Shown: positions 43,102 to 50,777 of the stretch, piece after piece
Layout of the letters: each line of letters begins with the position of its first letter
Position numbering within the stretch: the stretch's first letter is position 1
Source: Marinobacter arenosus
Lineage (GTDB): Bacteria; Pseudomonadota; Gammaproteobacteria; Pseudomonadales; Oleiphilaceae
Length of the DNA stretch: 64,000 bases
Reading direction: 5' to 3'
Assembly: GCF_019264345.1 (NCBI RefSeq)
Contig: NZ_JAHVAO010000001.1
Coordinates: 2,232,001 to 2,296,000, forward strand
The notes under the pieces: model-generated
What the model was told of the DNA's origin: nothing
Seen by the model: the letters and a program-made list of their open reading frames with translations, nothing else
Databases searched by the model: none
Translations under genes and position numbers: made by a program

Positions 43102-45369
43102 GTGGAAAAACCGGAACCAGCCACCAACATCGTTGTGCGGGGTCTACTCCACCCCGGGTTCCCGGTAGCCATTTTCCTGGTTTTTCTCGGCCTCGCAGCC
43201 GGCCTGTATTACGGCCTGGCACAACAGGGCACCCGGCAGATTGAGGCCAATCTTGCGAACGAGGCCCGGGCCATGGCCAACAGCCTGGAGCGTGAATTCA
43301 TCATTCACGCCGAGGCCATCCAGCGTATGGCCCAGCGACTGGAGGCCTCACCAGGCACTACCGAAGCCGTCTGGCGCAAAGACGCACGGCACTACCTCGA
43401 GGATTTCGGGGTTTACCAGGCCGTTGAGTGGATCGATCGTGACTTCATCATTCGCTGGCTGGAACCCTACTCCGGCAACGCGGAGGTCATCGGCTTCAAC
43501 GTCGCCTTCTCCGACCAGCGGCGGGCAGCACTCGAAACCGCCCGCGAATCGGGCCAATTCGACATTTCGGGCATCATCGACCTGCGCCAGGGCGGCAAGG
43601 GCCTGGTGATCTACGCGCCGGTGGGCACCGGGGCGGACAACAACGGTTTTATTGCCGGTGTGTTCCGGATGGAGGTCCTCGCCCGCCAGCTGCTCACCAG
43701 CCGGGTCAAGGAATCCTTCAGCATCGAGATACTGAACAACGGAGAGGTTCGCTACGAACTCAACGATTCCGGTACCGCCAACACTACTTTCTCCCATACC
43801 GAACCGGTGCAACTGCCGACCCTCAACTGGTCGTTCGTTCTGCACCCGACCACGGAGTGGGTCCAGAACCAGCGCAGTGCGTGGCCGCAACTGACCCTGG
43901 CATCACTGGTGCTGATGGGGCTGCTCACCAGCCTGACCACTCTGCTGGTCCAGCTCATTCTCAAACGCAACCAGGCCCTGCTGAAAACCCGCCGGCAACT
44001 TGACCGGGAAATTGACCAGCGGAAAACGATTCAACAGGACCTCGCCCGCCTGGAATCCACCGACACCCTGACCGGCCTCGCCAATCGGCGCTTCTTCATG
44101 GAGGACCTGGCCCACACCCTGAACATCGCCGACCGTCAGAGCCGGCAGGTCGCGCTGGTGATGCTGGATCTCGACCGCTTCCAGATGCTGAACGACTCCC
44201 TGGGCCACCAGTTCGGTGACGAACTGCTGATCAAGGTGTCCGAGCGCCTGAACAGCCTCAGCAACGAGCGCATCCTGGTGGCCTACTCCGGGGGTGACGA
44301 ATTCATGCTGTGCCAACAGCAGGTGGAAGACATCGACGACATCATCCACCTGCTGGGCCAGGTCAAGCAGTGCTTTGCCGAACCCTTCGAGGTGCAGGGC
44401 GAGGCCCACGGGGTCACCGCCACCATGGGCGTAGCCGTGTATCCTCAGAGTGGCCTGGACGCCGACACCCTGCTGCGCAATGCGGATGTTGCCCTGTATC
44501 GCGCGAAGGAGCAGGGCCGGAATACCTACCAGTTCTACACCGAAGGCATGCAGGACCGGGAAGTGATGCGGCTGGAACTGGACAAGGACCTGAGCCAGGC
44601 CCTGGCCCACAACGAGTTCGTGCTCCACTTCCAGCCGCAGCTGGACCTCGACAGCTCCGAGATCAACAGCGTCGAGGCGCTGATCCGCTGGCAACACCCC
44701 CGCCGCGGCCTACTGCCGCCGGTGGACTTCATCCCGCTCGCCGAGGAAAGCGGCCGCATCACCGACATCGGCCGCTGGGTGGTCATGGCCGCCTGCCGGC
44801 AACTGGCCAAGTGGCAGGGCACCGCCTTTGAACACCTCCGGATCGCCGTGAACCTCTCGGGCCGGGAACTGGACGATGACGAACTGGTGGATCATATCCG
44901 GGAAGCGCTGGAAGCCGAGAACGTGCCGGCCGATCGCCTGGAAGTGGAACTGACCGAAGAGATCTTCATCCAGAACATCGAACGCAACCTGACCCAGCTG
45001 TCACGCCTGCACCAGTTGGGCGTGCACCTGGCCATCGACGATTTCGGGGTGGGCTATTCCTCCCTGGGATACCTGCGGGATTTCCCGGTGGACCTGCTTA
45101 AGATCGACCGTTCCTTCATCACCGAAGTCACCGAACGCCACGACGACGCCGTGATCACCCGCGCGGTGATCAACCTTGCCCACAACCTGGGCATCCAGGT
45201 CGTGGCCGAGGGCGTGGAAACCGAGGAACAGCTGGCCTTCCTGAAGAACCACCGCTGCAATCTCGCCCAGGGCTACCTGATCAGCCGGCCGATTCCCGCC
45301 GCCGAGCTGGAACGGGCCATGGCGGAGGGCCTGCTGGTGACCCGACCGACCGTGGATTCCGAATTGTAA
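43102..45369 (+). CDS. CHASE-GGDEF-EAL cyclic di-GMP signalling protein
   Basis: A 755-residue inner-membrane protein. Helix 1 (about 20-40, FPVAIFLVFLGLAAGLYYGL), a periplasmic CHASE domain (about 70-250; YQAVEWIDRDFIIRWLEP, VIGFNVAFSDQRR, GIIDLRQGGKGLVIYAPV), helix 2 (about 272-295), a GGDEF domain with intact SGGDEF but no RxxD I-site before it, and an EAL domain with the catalytic set: VEALIRW, NLSGREL, LTEEIF, IDDFGVGYSS, LKIDRSF, EGVETEEQ, QGYLISRPI. Both synthase and phosphodiesterase sites look intact, so the net activity is open. GTG at 43102 has GGAG six bases upstream and is preferred to a TTG at 43090. Confidence 0.93.
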   Translation: MEKPEPATNIVVRGLLHPGFPVAIFLVFLGLAAGLYYGLAQQGTRQIEANLANEARAMANSLEREFIIHAEAIQRMAQRLEASPGTTEAVWRKDARHYLEDFGVYQAVEWIDRDFIIRWLEPYSGNAEVIGFNVAFSDQRRAALETARESGQFDISGIIDLRQGGKGLVIYAPVGTGADNNGFIAGVFRMEVLARQLLTSRVKESFSIEILNNGEVRYELNDSGTANTTFSHTEPVQLPTLNWSFVLHPTTEWVQNQRSAWPQLTLASLVLMGLLTSLTTLLVQLILKRNQALLKTRRQLDREIDQRKTIQQDLARLESTDTLTGLANRRFFMEDLAHTLNIADRQSRQVALVMLDLDRFQMLNDSLGHQFGDELLIKVSERLNSLSNERILVAYSGGDEFMLCQQQVEDIDDIIHLLGQVKQCFAEPFEVQGEAHGVTATMGVAVYPQSGLDADTLLRNADVALYRAKEQGRNTYQFYTEGMQDREVMRLELDKDLSQALAHNEFVLHFQPQLDLDSSEINSVEALIRWQHPRRGLLPPVDFIPLAEESGRITDIGRWVVMAACRQLAKWQGTAFEHLRIAVNLSGRELDDDELVDHIREALEAENVPADRLEVELTEEIFIQNIERNLTQLSRLHQLGVHLAIDDFGVGYSSLGYLRDFPVDLLKIDRSFITEVTERHDDAVITRAVINLAHNLGIQVVAEGVETEEQLAFLKNHRCNLAQGYLISRPIPAAELERAMAEGLLVTRPTVDSEL

Positions 45370-45420
45370 AAACGGCCCGCCATCCCCATCATACGAACTG
45401 GATTCCACGGGCGAGTTGAT

Positions 45421-45744
45421 ATGGCTTCGAAATACCTAACCCCTGAACAGGACAGCATCATCCGGCGCTGGGAGCGCTGGAACCGGAATTACTTCATTGC
45501 GGCCTTCCTGGCGCTGACCGTCATCCTGGTGTTCAGCAGCCAGCTGGGGCTGTCCAGCGGCAACAGCTGGGGCCCCCTGGGTGTCCTGATTGCCCTGATC
45601 GTCACCCCCATCATCGTGCTCCAGCTCAAACTGGCCTGCCCGGCCTGTGGCCACAAGATCGGCTGGCAGGCCAAGCTGATGGCGCCGGACCAGTGCAGTA
45701 CCTGTGGGACGTTTTTGCGGGCGAAAGAGTCCGTGCAGCGGTAA
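45421..45744 (+). CDS. Small membrane protein with zinc-ribbon motif
   Basis: A 107-residue protein. Two hydrophobic helices (about 24-42, YFIAAFLALTVILVFSSQL; and 50-70, WGPLGVLIALIVTPIIVLQL) are followed by a cytoplasmic tail with C-x2-C (ACPACGHKIGW) and C-x2-C (DQCSTCGTFL), a zinc ribbon. The function is unknown; the arrangement resembles small DUF-type membrane proteins. It follows the c-di-GMP gene by 51 bases. Confidence 0.7.
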   Translation: MASKYLTPEQDSIIRRWERWNRNYFIAAFLALTVILVFSSQLGLSSGNSWGPLGVLIALIVTPIIVLQLKLACPACGHKIGWQAKLMAPDQCSTCGTFLRAKESVQR

Positions 45745-45821
45745 CAACCGCAATTTTCTTCAATACCCAGCGCAGGACCCCGGGCACACTTCAAGCTCCT
45801 GATCCAACGAGAGCCTGATCC

Positions 45822-46415
45822 ATGAGCCTGTCTGTCATTCTCCCCATGTCTGCCTTTGCGCTGGTTGCCTCCATCTCCCCCGGCCCGGTGAATCTGGTGT
45901 GCCTGAGCAGCGGTACCCGGTACCCGGTGTATCAGGGCCTGGTGTTCGTTACCGGTGCCACGCTGGGCTTCATCGCGCTGTTTGTCGCGGTGGGCCTTGG
46001 CCTGCATTCGCTGTTGGCCTATGCCCCCCAGTTTGAACGCTGGCTGAGCTGGGCGGGCATCGCCTTCCTGCTGTACCTGAGCTATCGGCTGGCAACCGCC
46101 GACGGGCACCTTGCCGATGACGAAGCGCGCCCGGCACCCGGCTTCCTCACCGGGGCCCTGATGCAGTGGCTGAACCCGAAGGCCTGGCTGGCATCGGTGG
46201 CCGGCATCGGGGCGTTCACCGAAGGAGGAGACACGGCCCTACTGTGGCTGTTTGCCGGTCTGTATCTGCCCATCTGCTGGCTGTCGCTGGCGGGTTGGGT
46301 GTACGTGGGCGTGGGCCTTCGCCGGTTGGTGCAGCAACCGGGCATTCTGCGGGCCTTTAACCGTTGCCTGGCGCTGTTACTTGCCGGCAGTTGCGTTTTC
46401 CTGCTGCTGGATTGA
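45822..46415 (+). CDS. LysE/RhtB family exporter
   Basis: A 197-residue membrane protein with about six helices. The family start is LPMSAFALVASISPGPVNLVCLSSGTRY; LTGALMQWLNPKAWLASVAGIG is the second diagnostic segment. LysE/RhtB proteins export amino acids or homoserine lactone analogues. Its last 39 bases overlap the last 39 bases of the convergent AraC regulator gene. The regulator probably controls it, as is common, although the usual arrangement is divergent rather than convergent. Confidence 0.87.
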   Translation: MSLSVILPMSAFALVASISPGPVNLVCLSSGTRYPVYQGLVFVTGATLGFIALFVAVGLGLHSLLAYAPQFERWLSWAGIAFLLYLSYRLATADGHLADDEARPAPGFLTGALMQWLNPKAWLASVAGIGAFTEGGDTALLWLFAGLYLPICWLSLAGWVYVGVGLRRLVQQPGILRAFNRCLALLLAGSCVFLLLD

Positions 46416-47234
46416 GGGTTGCCGGTACTGGTTAGGGGTGGCGGCCACCAGCCGTTTGAACGTTCGCTGGAAATGCGCCTGGTCGGCAAAGCCGGCATTC
46501 AGGGCGGCTTCCGCAATACTGGTGCCACGCTTCAGATCGTTCTGCCCGTGCTGAACGCGGCGGTTGATCAGATAAGCGTGGGGCGTTAAGCCGTAGGCCT
46601 GTCGAAAGGCCCGCACCAGATGCCCGGGGCTGTAGCCGCTTATGGCGCACAGGTCATCCAGGGAAATCTCGTCCGTACAATGGTTGTCGAGATGGGCGGC
46701 CACCGCCGCCAGCGTGCCGGATGGCGACTTCACCGCTTCCGCGGGTTGCCCGGCCAACGTCTGCATCAGGTCGAGAAGATACTCCGCCACCCGGCTCTGT
46801 TTTTCCAGCAGGTCCCGCCCGGGGTCCAGCAGGCTCTCGGCCATGGCGCAATAGCCCTGATACTGCTCCGGATCAGTGAGCACCGCCGTCTTTAGGTCCT
46901 GCCAGTCGCAAGTCTCCAGCAGCCCGGCTTCAAACCTCAACTGAGTCAGCCAGCCGGTATCCACATACAGCATCAGATACGCCCAGGGCTGGTTATCAAT
47001 CGGATTGCAGGCGTGCGGCCATTCCGGATTCATCAACACGAGCGCACCCTCGCGCACGTGATACTGGTCGTTGCGGTAGAGAAACGTACTTTCGCCGGCG
47101 GTAATCGCCCCGATTGACCAGTGCCGGTGCGTATGGAGGGCATAACAAACCTCGCGCCCATCCGCGACTTTGCGCAATTCCACATGGGGCATGCGGGCAT
47201 CGCGCCAGAAAACGGGGGTGTTAGGGTTGGTCAT
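46377..47234 (-). CDS. AraC-family transcriptional regulator
   Basis: A 285-residue regulator. The N-terminal 130 residues form a cupin (CYALHTHRHWSIGAITAGESTFLYRNDQYHVREGALVLMNPEWPHACNP), and the C-terminal 100 hold the two helix-turn-helix motifs (EISLDDLCAISGYSPGHLVRAFRQAYGLTPHAYLINRRV; GTSIAEAALNAGFADQAHFQRTFKRLVAATPNQYR). This is the AraC type often paired with LysE exporters, sensing an amino acid or a small effector. The 3' end overlaps lysE by 39 bases on the other strand. Confidence 0.9.
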   Translation of the reverse strand: MTNPNTPVFWRDARMPHVELRKVADGREVCYALHTHRHWSIGAITAGESTFLYRNDQYHVREGALVLMNPEWPHACNPIDNQPWAYLMLYVDTGWLTQLRFEAGLLETCDWQDLKTAVLTDPEQYQGYCAMAESLLDPGRDLLEKQSRVAEYLLDLMQTLAGQPAEAVKSPSGTLAAVAAHLDNHCTDEISLDDLCAISGYSPGHLVRAFRQAYGLTPHAYLINRRVQHGQNDLKRGTSIAEAALNAGFADQAHFQRTFKRLVAATPNQYRQPSIQQQENATAGK

Positions 47235-47334
47235 GGTTTTGCCTCAGAACGGATCTGCCGGGCCAGTGCGCTTGGCAATAGACTAGCAGAAACTCACCGC
47301 TCCAGCTGCTCGCCGGCAACACATCACGTCTCGG

Positions 47335-47377
47335 GGCGGCAACGGAGCAACGCGTAGTTGGCGTCCCGGTTACCGCC
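47335..47377 (-). repeat. attC-like inverted repeat D (cassette end)
   Basis: On the minus strand, GGCGGTAAC (47369-47377) pairs 8/9 with GTTGCCGCC (47335-47343), and inside it CAAC/GTTG form a short second stem. The arms stand 12 bases after the stop of the 47389 gene. The 3' core reads GTTGCCG, not the canonical GTTRRRY, so it is a divergent attC candidate. Confidence 0.4.
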
Positions 47378-47388
47378 TTTTCAGATTC

Positions 47389-47781
47389 TCAAAGGCTCGT
47401 TTTACCCAGATTGTTTGACCACCAATTTGGTGTAGGGCCACCTTTCCAACCGACCGCCTTGCTCAACGACAGGACATCTCTCGCATCGTAATTGGGGTTT
47501 CCATTAAACAGAGCAGCCGCCACCTCCGCACGAAGACGATCCAGAAAAGCTTGATCAAGGCGTAGCATGTCGACTGTATTTTTTGACTGTTCGTGCCGAT
47601 ACATCGCTACGGCGTATGGGAGGTACTGCTTGTTGAGATTCAAATGCACCACGGTCTTCTTGATCTGAAGAACGGTGTATTGATCCGATCCACCGTACCG
47701 CTTTCTGAGCTCTGGCCCGAGTGTATAGATGTAACCTTTAAAGGCCCGTCTCAGCTGATATTTGCGTATGAGTTCAATCAT
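47389..47781 (-). CDS. Hypothetical protein in cassette-like block
   Basis: A 130-residue soluble basic protein with no signal peptide or membrane segment. It starts MIELIRKYQLRRAFKGYIYTLGPELRKRYGG and has VLQIKKTVVHLNLNKQYLPYAVAMY and a C-terminal WKGGPTPNWWSN motif rich in Trp. No family is recognised with certainty; small proteins of this type are known in proteobacterial genomes. Its ATG comes 4 bases after the attC-like core at 47785-47791, with no Shine-Dalgarno, as in cassette genes. The base composition is lower in GC than flanking genes. Confidence 0.65.
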   Translation of the reverse strand: MIELIRKYQLRRAFKGYIYTLGPELRKRYGGSDQYTVLQIKKTVVHLNLNKQYLPYAVAMYRHEQSKNTVDMLRLDQAFLDRLRAEVAAALFNGNPNYDARDVLSLSKAVGWKGGPTPNWWSNNLGKTSL

Positions 47782-47784
47782 GGA

Positions 47785-47828
47785 AGTTAACGCCTCGGCC
47801 AGGCTGCCGCGTGAGGTTACAGTTACTC
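47785..47828 (-). repeat. attC-like inverted repeat C
   Basis: Minus-strand 5' part TAACCTC (just after the stop of the nucleotidase gene) pairs with GAGGCGTTA at the 3' part, with CGGC/GCCG as an inner stem. The 3' core is GTTAACT, one base off GTTRRRY. It is short (44 bp) for an attC site. The stop codon TAA of the upstream gene lies inside it (GAGTAAC). Confidence 0.5.
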
Positions 47829-48782
47829 GTCTGAATCATTCAGGGGAGACCCTGACTTATAAGGCACCTTGCCCGCCGGGGTGTACTTGGCGGCCGGCTC
47901 TAAATGAATATCTTGATCATCAAAAAAGATATGGGCCTTAAAGGCCTTGATGATCTTTGATTTGTCCAAGCCACCCAGAAAGAATATTTCATCAACGTAA
48001 ACGCCCCAGTGCCTCAGTGTCTTAATCACCCTCATTTCGGCCGGGCTATTTCGTGCCGTGATGATGGCAACGCGAACGGGAGAAAACTCTACGGTGTGGG
48101 GAAGCCTGTCCTGAAGCCGCGAGAGCTTCCGCAGCAACGTCGCGTAAGGCCCGTCATTCAAGGGGTTGTCTTGTTCTTTGTCCTCGACCGTATGAAACCC
48201 TTTTAAGCCTGCGGTCTTGTAGACGATCTCACTCTCATCACTGAACAATACCGCATCGCCATCGAAAGCGAGCCGGACCTGCCCATCCGGTATCTTCTCC
48301 ATATTCGCAGGAGGCTCCTTGACCAGGGCCACAGCGCAGCTATCGCTATCAATCACGCGTTGAGCGTCTTTGGAGTTGGTCGTGAGGAACAGGTCAACGT
48401 CGTAGGCGTCCAGATAATCAACAACGGATTCGCCACCGGTGAAGGCCGAGCGTGTTATATCCAGCCCGTAATCGCGGATATTGTGAAAAACCCGCACGCC
48501 TGTTTCAGGGCTGTTACGAGACATGACAACCACCTCGACGAGCGGGGCTTCGTCAGCGGACTGGAACTGGTTCAGTGAGAGGAGCGCCTTCACCAAATGG
48601 AACCCTGTACCGGGCTTGAGTCCTTCAGCCTCACGCTCCGCCATGTATTCGCGGTACTCTTCAACGGCCTCTTCTCTGTTCGATTCGAACTTTCGTCGAA
48701 AGACGGAATCCGCTTCGCTCAAATCAAAGAGCGCTGTTGCGGAGATTCCGACCACCAGTGTGTCCGACAGATCAAAAGCCAT
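47823..48782 (-). CDS. Cytosolic 5'-nucleotidase family protein
   Basis: A 319-residue protein of the 5'-nucleotidase family of bacterial cN-I-like enzymes (Pfam PF06189; family knowledge). Motifs: VVGISATALFDLSEADSVF near the N-terminus, EVVVMSRNSPETGVRVF, AFTGGESVVDYLDAYDVDLFLTTN and IFFDDQDIHLEPAA late, which contain the nucleophile-type and acidic residues. It would dephosphorylate nucleoside monophosphates. It is in the second cassette-like unit of the block, flanked on both sides by attC-like repeats, which is an unusual place for a metabolic enzyme. Confidence 0.85.
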   Translation of the reverse strand: MAFDLSDTLVVGISATALFDLSEADSVFRRKFESNREEAVEEYREYMAEREAEGLKPGTGFHLVKALLSLNQFQSADEAPLVEVVVMSRNSPETGVRVFHNIRDYGLDITRSAFTGGESVVDYLDAYDVDLFLTTNSKDAQRVIDSDSCAVALVKEPPANMEKIPDGQVRLAFDGDAVLFSDESEIVYKTAGLKGFHTVEDKEQDNPLNDGPYATLLRKLSRLQDRLPHTVEFSPVRVAIITARNSPAEMRVIKTLRHWGVYVDEIFFLGGLDKSKIIKAFKAHIFFDDQDIHLEPAAKYTPAGKVPYKSGSPLNDSDE

Positions 48783-48795
48783 GAATTCCCCTTAA

Positions 48796-48862
48796 ACCTA
48801 ACGCGAAGCGGTGGGGCTGACGGTGCGTGGCGCCGGCAAGCCGCAACAGTGACTCGTTAAGC
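48796..48862 (-). repeat. attC-like site B (best match in the block)
   Basis: Read on the minus strand it begins GCTTAAC (48856-48862), which fits the R'' box RYYYAAC, and ends GTTAGGT (48796-48802), which fits the R' box GTTRRRY, 67 bp apart. The 3' part carries CCGCTTCGCGTTAG, typical of attC sites, and GGCGCC lies near the centre. The TAA stop of the upstream gene is inside the first box. This is the strongest evidence for integron cassettes here. Confidence 0.75.
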
Positions 48863-49276
48863 ATGCCTGGCGATAAAGAGTGACCTTGTGTCTTCTCTGA
48901 CAAGGATCACCAATGCATGGATAAGCAGGTATAACGGTGCAATTAGCTTCAGAACCAGCAGGTAATAATCTGTGCTGACGATGGAGCCCGCGTATAGCAG
49001 CGCCCCTATGCCAACCAAGCCCAAGAGTGAAAGGAATCCACAGGCACCTACTGCAAACCACCACGCTTCTTTTTTGAGAGACAGGAGCCACCAAGCGATG
49101 TAGCTAATTCCGGCAACGCGGATTAACCCCCGAAACAACTCTCTCGTGTCCTCACCGCCGGATTCAAAGGCATAAAACAGCGTTCCGACCAGGACTATGA
49201 GCGCGTAACTCAACAAGAACATTGATGCTCGTTTTACCTGGTGCGGTGCATCCGAACGCTTTATAAGACCAAACAT
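48857..49276 (-). CDS. Hypothetical membrane protein in cassette-like block
   Basis: A 139-residue protein with about four hydrophobic helices: residues 19-38 (MFLLSYALIVLVGTLFYAFE), 49-65 (GLIRVAGISYIAWWLLS), 71-95 (WWFAVGACGFLSLLGLVGIGALLY) and 103-124 (YYLLVLKLIAPLYLLIHALVIL). It has short charged ends and no family motif. The Shine-Dalgarno GAGG lies 7 bases before the ATG, which follows attC-like site A. Its stop TAA is part of attC-like site B. Function unknown. Confidence 0.7.
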   Translation of the reverse strand: MFGLIKRSDAPHQVKRASMFLLSYALIVLVGTLFYAFESGGEDTRELFRGLIRVAGISYIAWWLLSLKKEAWWFAVGACGFLSLLGLVGIGALLYAGSIVSTDYYLLVLKLIAPLYLLIHALVILVREDTRSLFIARHA

Positions 49277-49297
49277 CTCAACCTCATTTTTATTGGT

Positions 49298-49377
49298 GCT
49301 TTACGCCCGGCTTACGCGCCGGTTTGAAACCGCGAAGCGGCGGAAAACTGGTCGCAGTGCAGTCGTTGGTTATAAGC
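49298..49377 (-). repeat. attC-like site A with altered 3' core
   Basis: Minus strand: it begins GCTTATAAC (holding the TAA stop of the HAD gene), has the central CCGCCGCTTCGCGG hairpin and ends CCGGGCGTAAAGC. Compared with GCGTTAAAGC or the usual GTTRRRY core, one T is missing in the recombination core. Beginning with TTATAAC and ending in GGGCGT recalls Vibrio-type attC repeats. Confidence 0.6.
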
Positions 49378-50008
49378 CAATGTACCTCAACACCACATCG
49401 ACTTCTGTAAAATCCCTAATCGATTTAGGGCTAGTAATACGATCTCCGACAGAGACAAAGTTGTAACCCAGAGCTTTGGAAGCCTTCTCATCCCATGGGC
49501 CATCCCCAAAATAGGTCATGGAATCGTAATGACTCTTACCCGCACGCCTTTCGGCCAACCGCATGATCTCTGTTCTGCTGTAGTGATCCGAGGAAGAGGC
49601 CAACGGTATAGCTGAGAATGTGATACCTGCTGAGCCAAGTTTCATCTTGGCTGATTCACTCCAGCCACCAGTTGCAAAAGCTACTGCAACATTCTTGCGA
49701 GCGACGAGCTGGGATAAAAGCTCATAGGCTCCAGGGATCGGGGATATAGAGTGGCACGAAATGTAATCCGCTACTCTGCTTATAAACTGTTCTTTAACGT
49801 CTGCGGTGATACTCTCGCTGTCACTTTCGAGGCCCAGGCTATCAATCACCTCGGCGAGAATCCCAGAATCAGTCACATGGCGGTAACGGCTCCAGTCAGG
49901 CCCTATCGTAACTCCCAACACATCCTTAATAGCTGCTTGAAAGCACTCGGTATCGAAGTCGTATGACTCAACCAATGTTCCGTCTATGTCAAACAAGACC
50001 AGATGCAC
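49370..50008 (-). CDS. HAD-superfamily phosphatase
   Basis: A 212-residue HAD hydrolase. Motif I is VLFDIDGTLVESYDFD (residues 4-19); motif II is AFATGGWSESAKMKLG; the Lys and motif III are in YFGDGPWDEKASKALGYNFVSVGD. The cap lies between motifs I and II (phosphoglycolate phosphatase type). GTG at 50008 is chosen because AAGGAAG lies 5 bases upstream; longer frames have non-coding-like N-termini. The substrate is unknown. It is the first gene of the cassette-like block, nearest to where an attI site and integrase would be expected, but neither is visible. Confidence 0.82.
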   Translation of the reverse strand: MHLVLFDIDGTLVESYDFDTECFQAAIKDVLGVTIGPDWSRYRHVTDSGILAEVIDSLGLESDSESITADVKEQFISRVADYISCHSISPIPGAYELLSQLVARKNVAVAFATGGWSESAKMKLGSAGITFSAIPLASSSDHYSRTEIMRLAERRAGKSHYDSMTYFGDGPWDEKASKALGYNFVSVGDRITSPKSIRDFTEVDVVLRYIGL

Positions 50009-50228
50009 AAGACTTCCTTGGCCTATAACAGCAATTAGGCAGCGCTCCACTATATGGAAAAAATTGACTGCTTCGCTATTACGGACAATCAATCTCACCA
50101 CTCACCACCAACAAATTTATAAAACAACAGCTTAGACGAGCGCACCTCCCTCCGCCACGTATTCATTGGACATCCATGATTTGCTCCCGCGTCGTTGCCC
50201 CTGGCCCTGTCATTCCCAAAAAAAATCT
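50009..50228. other. AT-rich spacer between the cassette-like block and the copper region
   Basis: This part of the 331-base gene gap (50009-50339) is AT-rich. It holds the ribosome site of the HAD gene and an imperfect repeat, GCCTAA / TTATAGGC, just upstream of that gene (minus strand), which could be a remnant cassette junction. Beyond this nothing is seen until the MerR-type promoter at 50229. Confidence 0.4.
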
Positions 50229-50260
50229 TTGACCTGTGAGTAACTCACAGGTTTTAGGCT
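50229..50260 (+). promoter_or_regulatory. MerR-type promoter and operator of the copper genes
   Basis: The -35 box TTGACC (50229-50234) and -10 TAGGCT (50255-50260) are 20 bases apart, longer than the normal 17, as MerR-activated promoters require. Between them is a perfect dyad, ACCTGTGAG (50232-50240) and CTCACAGGT (50244-50252), with TAA in the centre. The dyad lies on the same face as the classical MerR operator. Confidence 0.8.
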
Positions 50261-50339
50261 ATGCTCTGTTGTACATCGGAAGCAGTCCGCGTTTGGCGTA
50301 TCCAAACACTCGTTCAACCTTGAATCAGGGTTATGAGCT

Positions 50340-50771
50340 ATGAAAGTCAAACAGTTAGCGGAAGCGGCGGCGGTCAATCCGGACACCGTCCGCTTCTATA
50401 CCCGGGAAGGGCTGCTGAATCCCAGCCGCAATCCCGAGAACAATTACCAACAGTACGATACCGACGATCTGCGGCGGCTGCGCTTTGCCCGCAAGGCCCG
50501 GCAACTGGGTTTTTCGTTGCCGGAGATCCGGTCCATTCTCGATCAGGCCGACGATCATCACTCGCCCTGCCCGATGGTCCGCGAGGTGTTTGAGCAGCGG
50601 CTGGCCGAGGTTGAGCGTGAGATCGCCGAACTCCAGCAACTGCGCGAGCGCATGAAAGGCGCGCTCTCGGCCTGGCGGGATATGCCGGACGGCACACCGG
50701 ACGGCCACACCATCTGCCGTCTGATTGAACATTGGGACGAAGCGTCCACCGTTAACGGATATGAGGAGTGA
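50340..50771 (+). CDS. MerR-family metal-responsive regulator
   Basis: A 143-residue MerR protein. HTH and wing: MKVKQLAEAAAVNPDTVRFYTREGLLNPSRNPENNYQQY; a coiled-coil dimerisation helix (about 80-110) follows. Cys77 (SPCPMV) and Cys126 (HTICRLIEHW) sit near the positions of the ZntR/MerR ligands, and His73-His74 precede the first. CueR-type proteins bind Cu(I) by two Cys in a C-terminal loop (112 and 120), so this geometry is closer to MerR/ZntR; copper is inferred from copA, not read from the motif. It lies 6 bases before copA and shares its promoter. Confidence 0.85.
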   Translation: MKVKQLAEAAAVNPDTVRFYTREGLLNPSRNPENNYQQYDTDDLRRLRFARKARQLGFSLPEIRSILDQADDHHSPCPMVREVFEQRLAEVEREIAELQQLRERMKGALSAWRDMPDGTPDGHTICRLIEHWDEASTVNGYEE

Positions 50772-50777
50772 ACAAAG

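Noticed and set aside
50009..50339. attI site or integrase remnant next to the cassette-like block
   Set aside because: No integrase motif and no clear attI could be seen; only the imperfect GCCTAA/TTATAGGC repeat, which is too weak.
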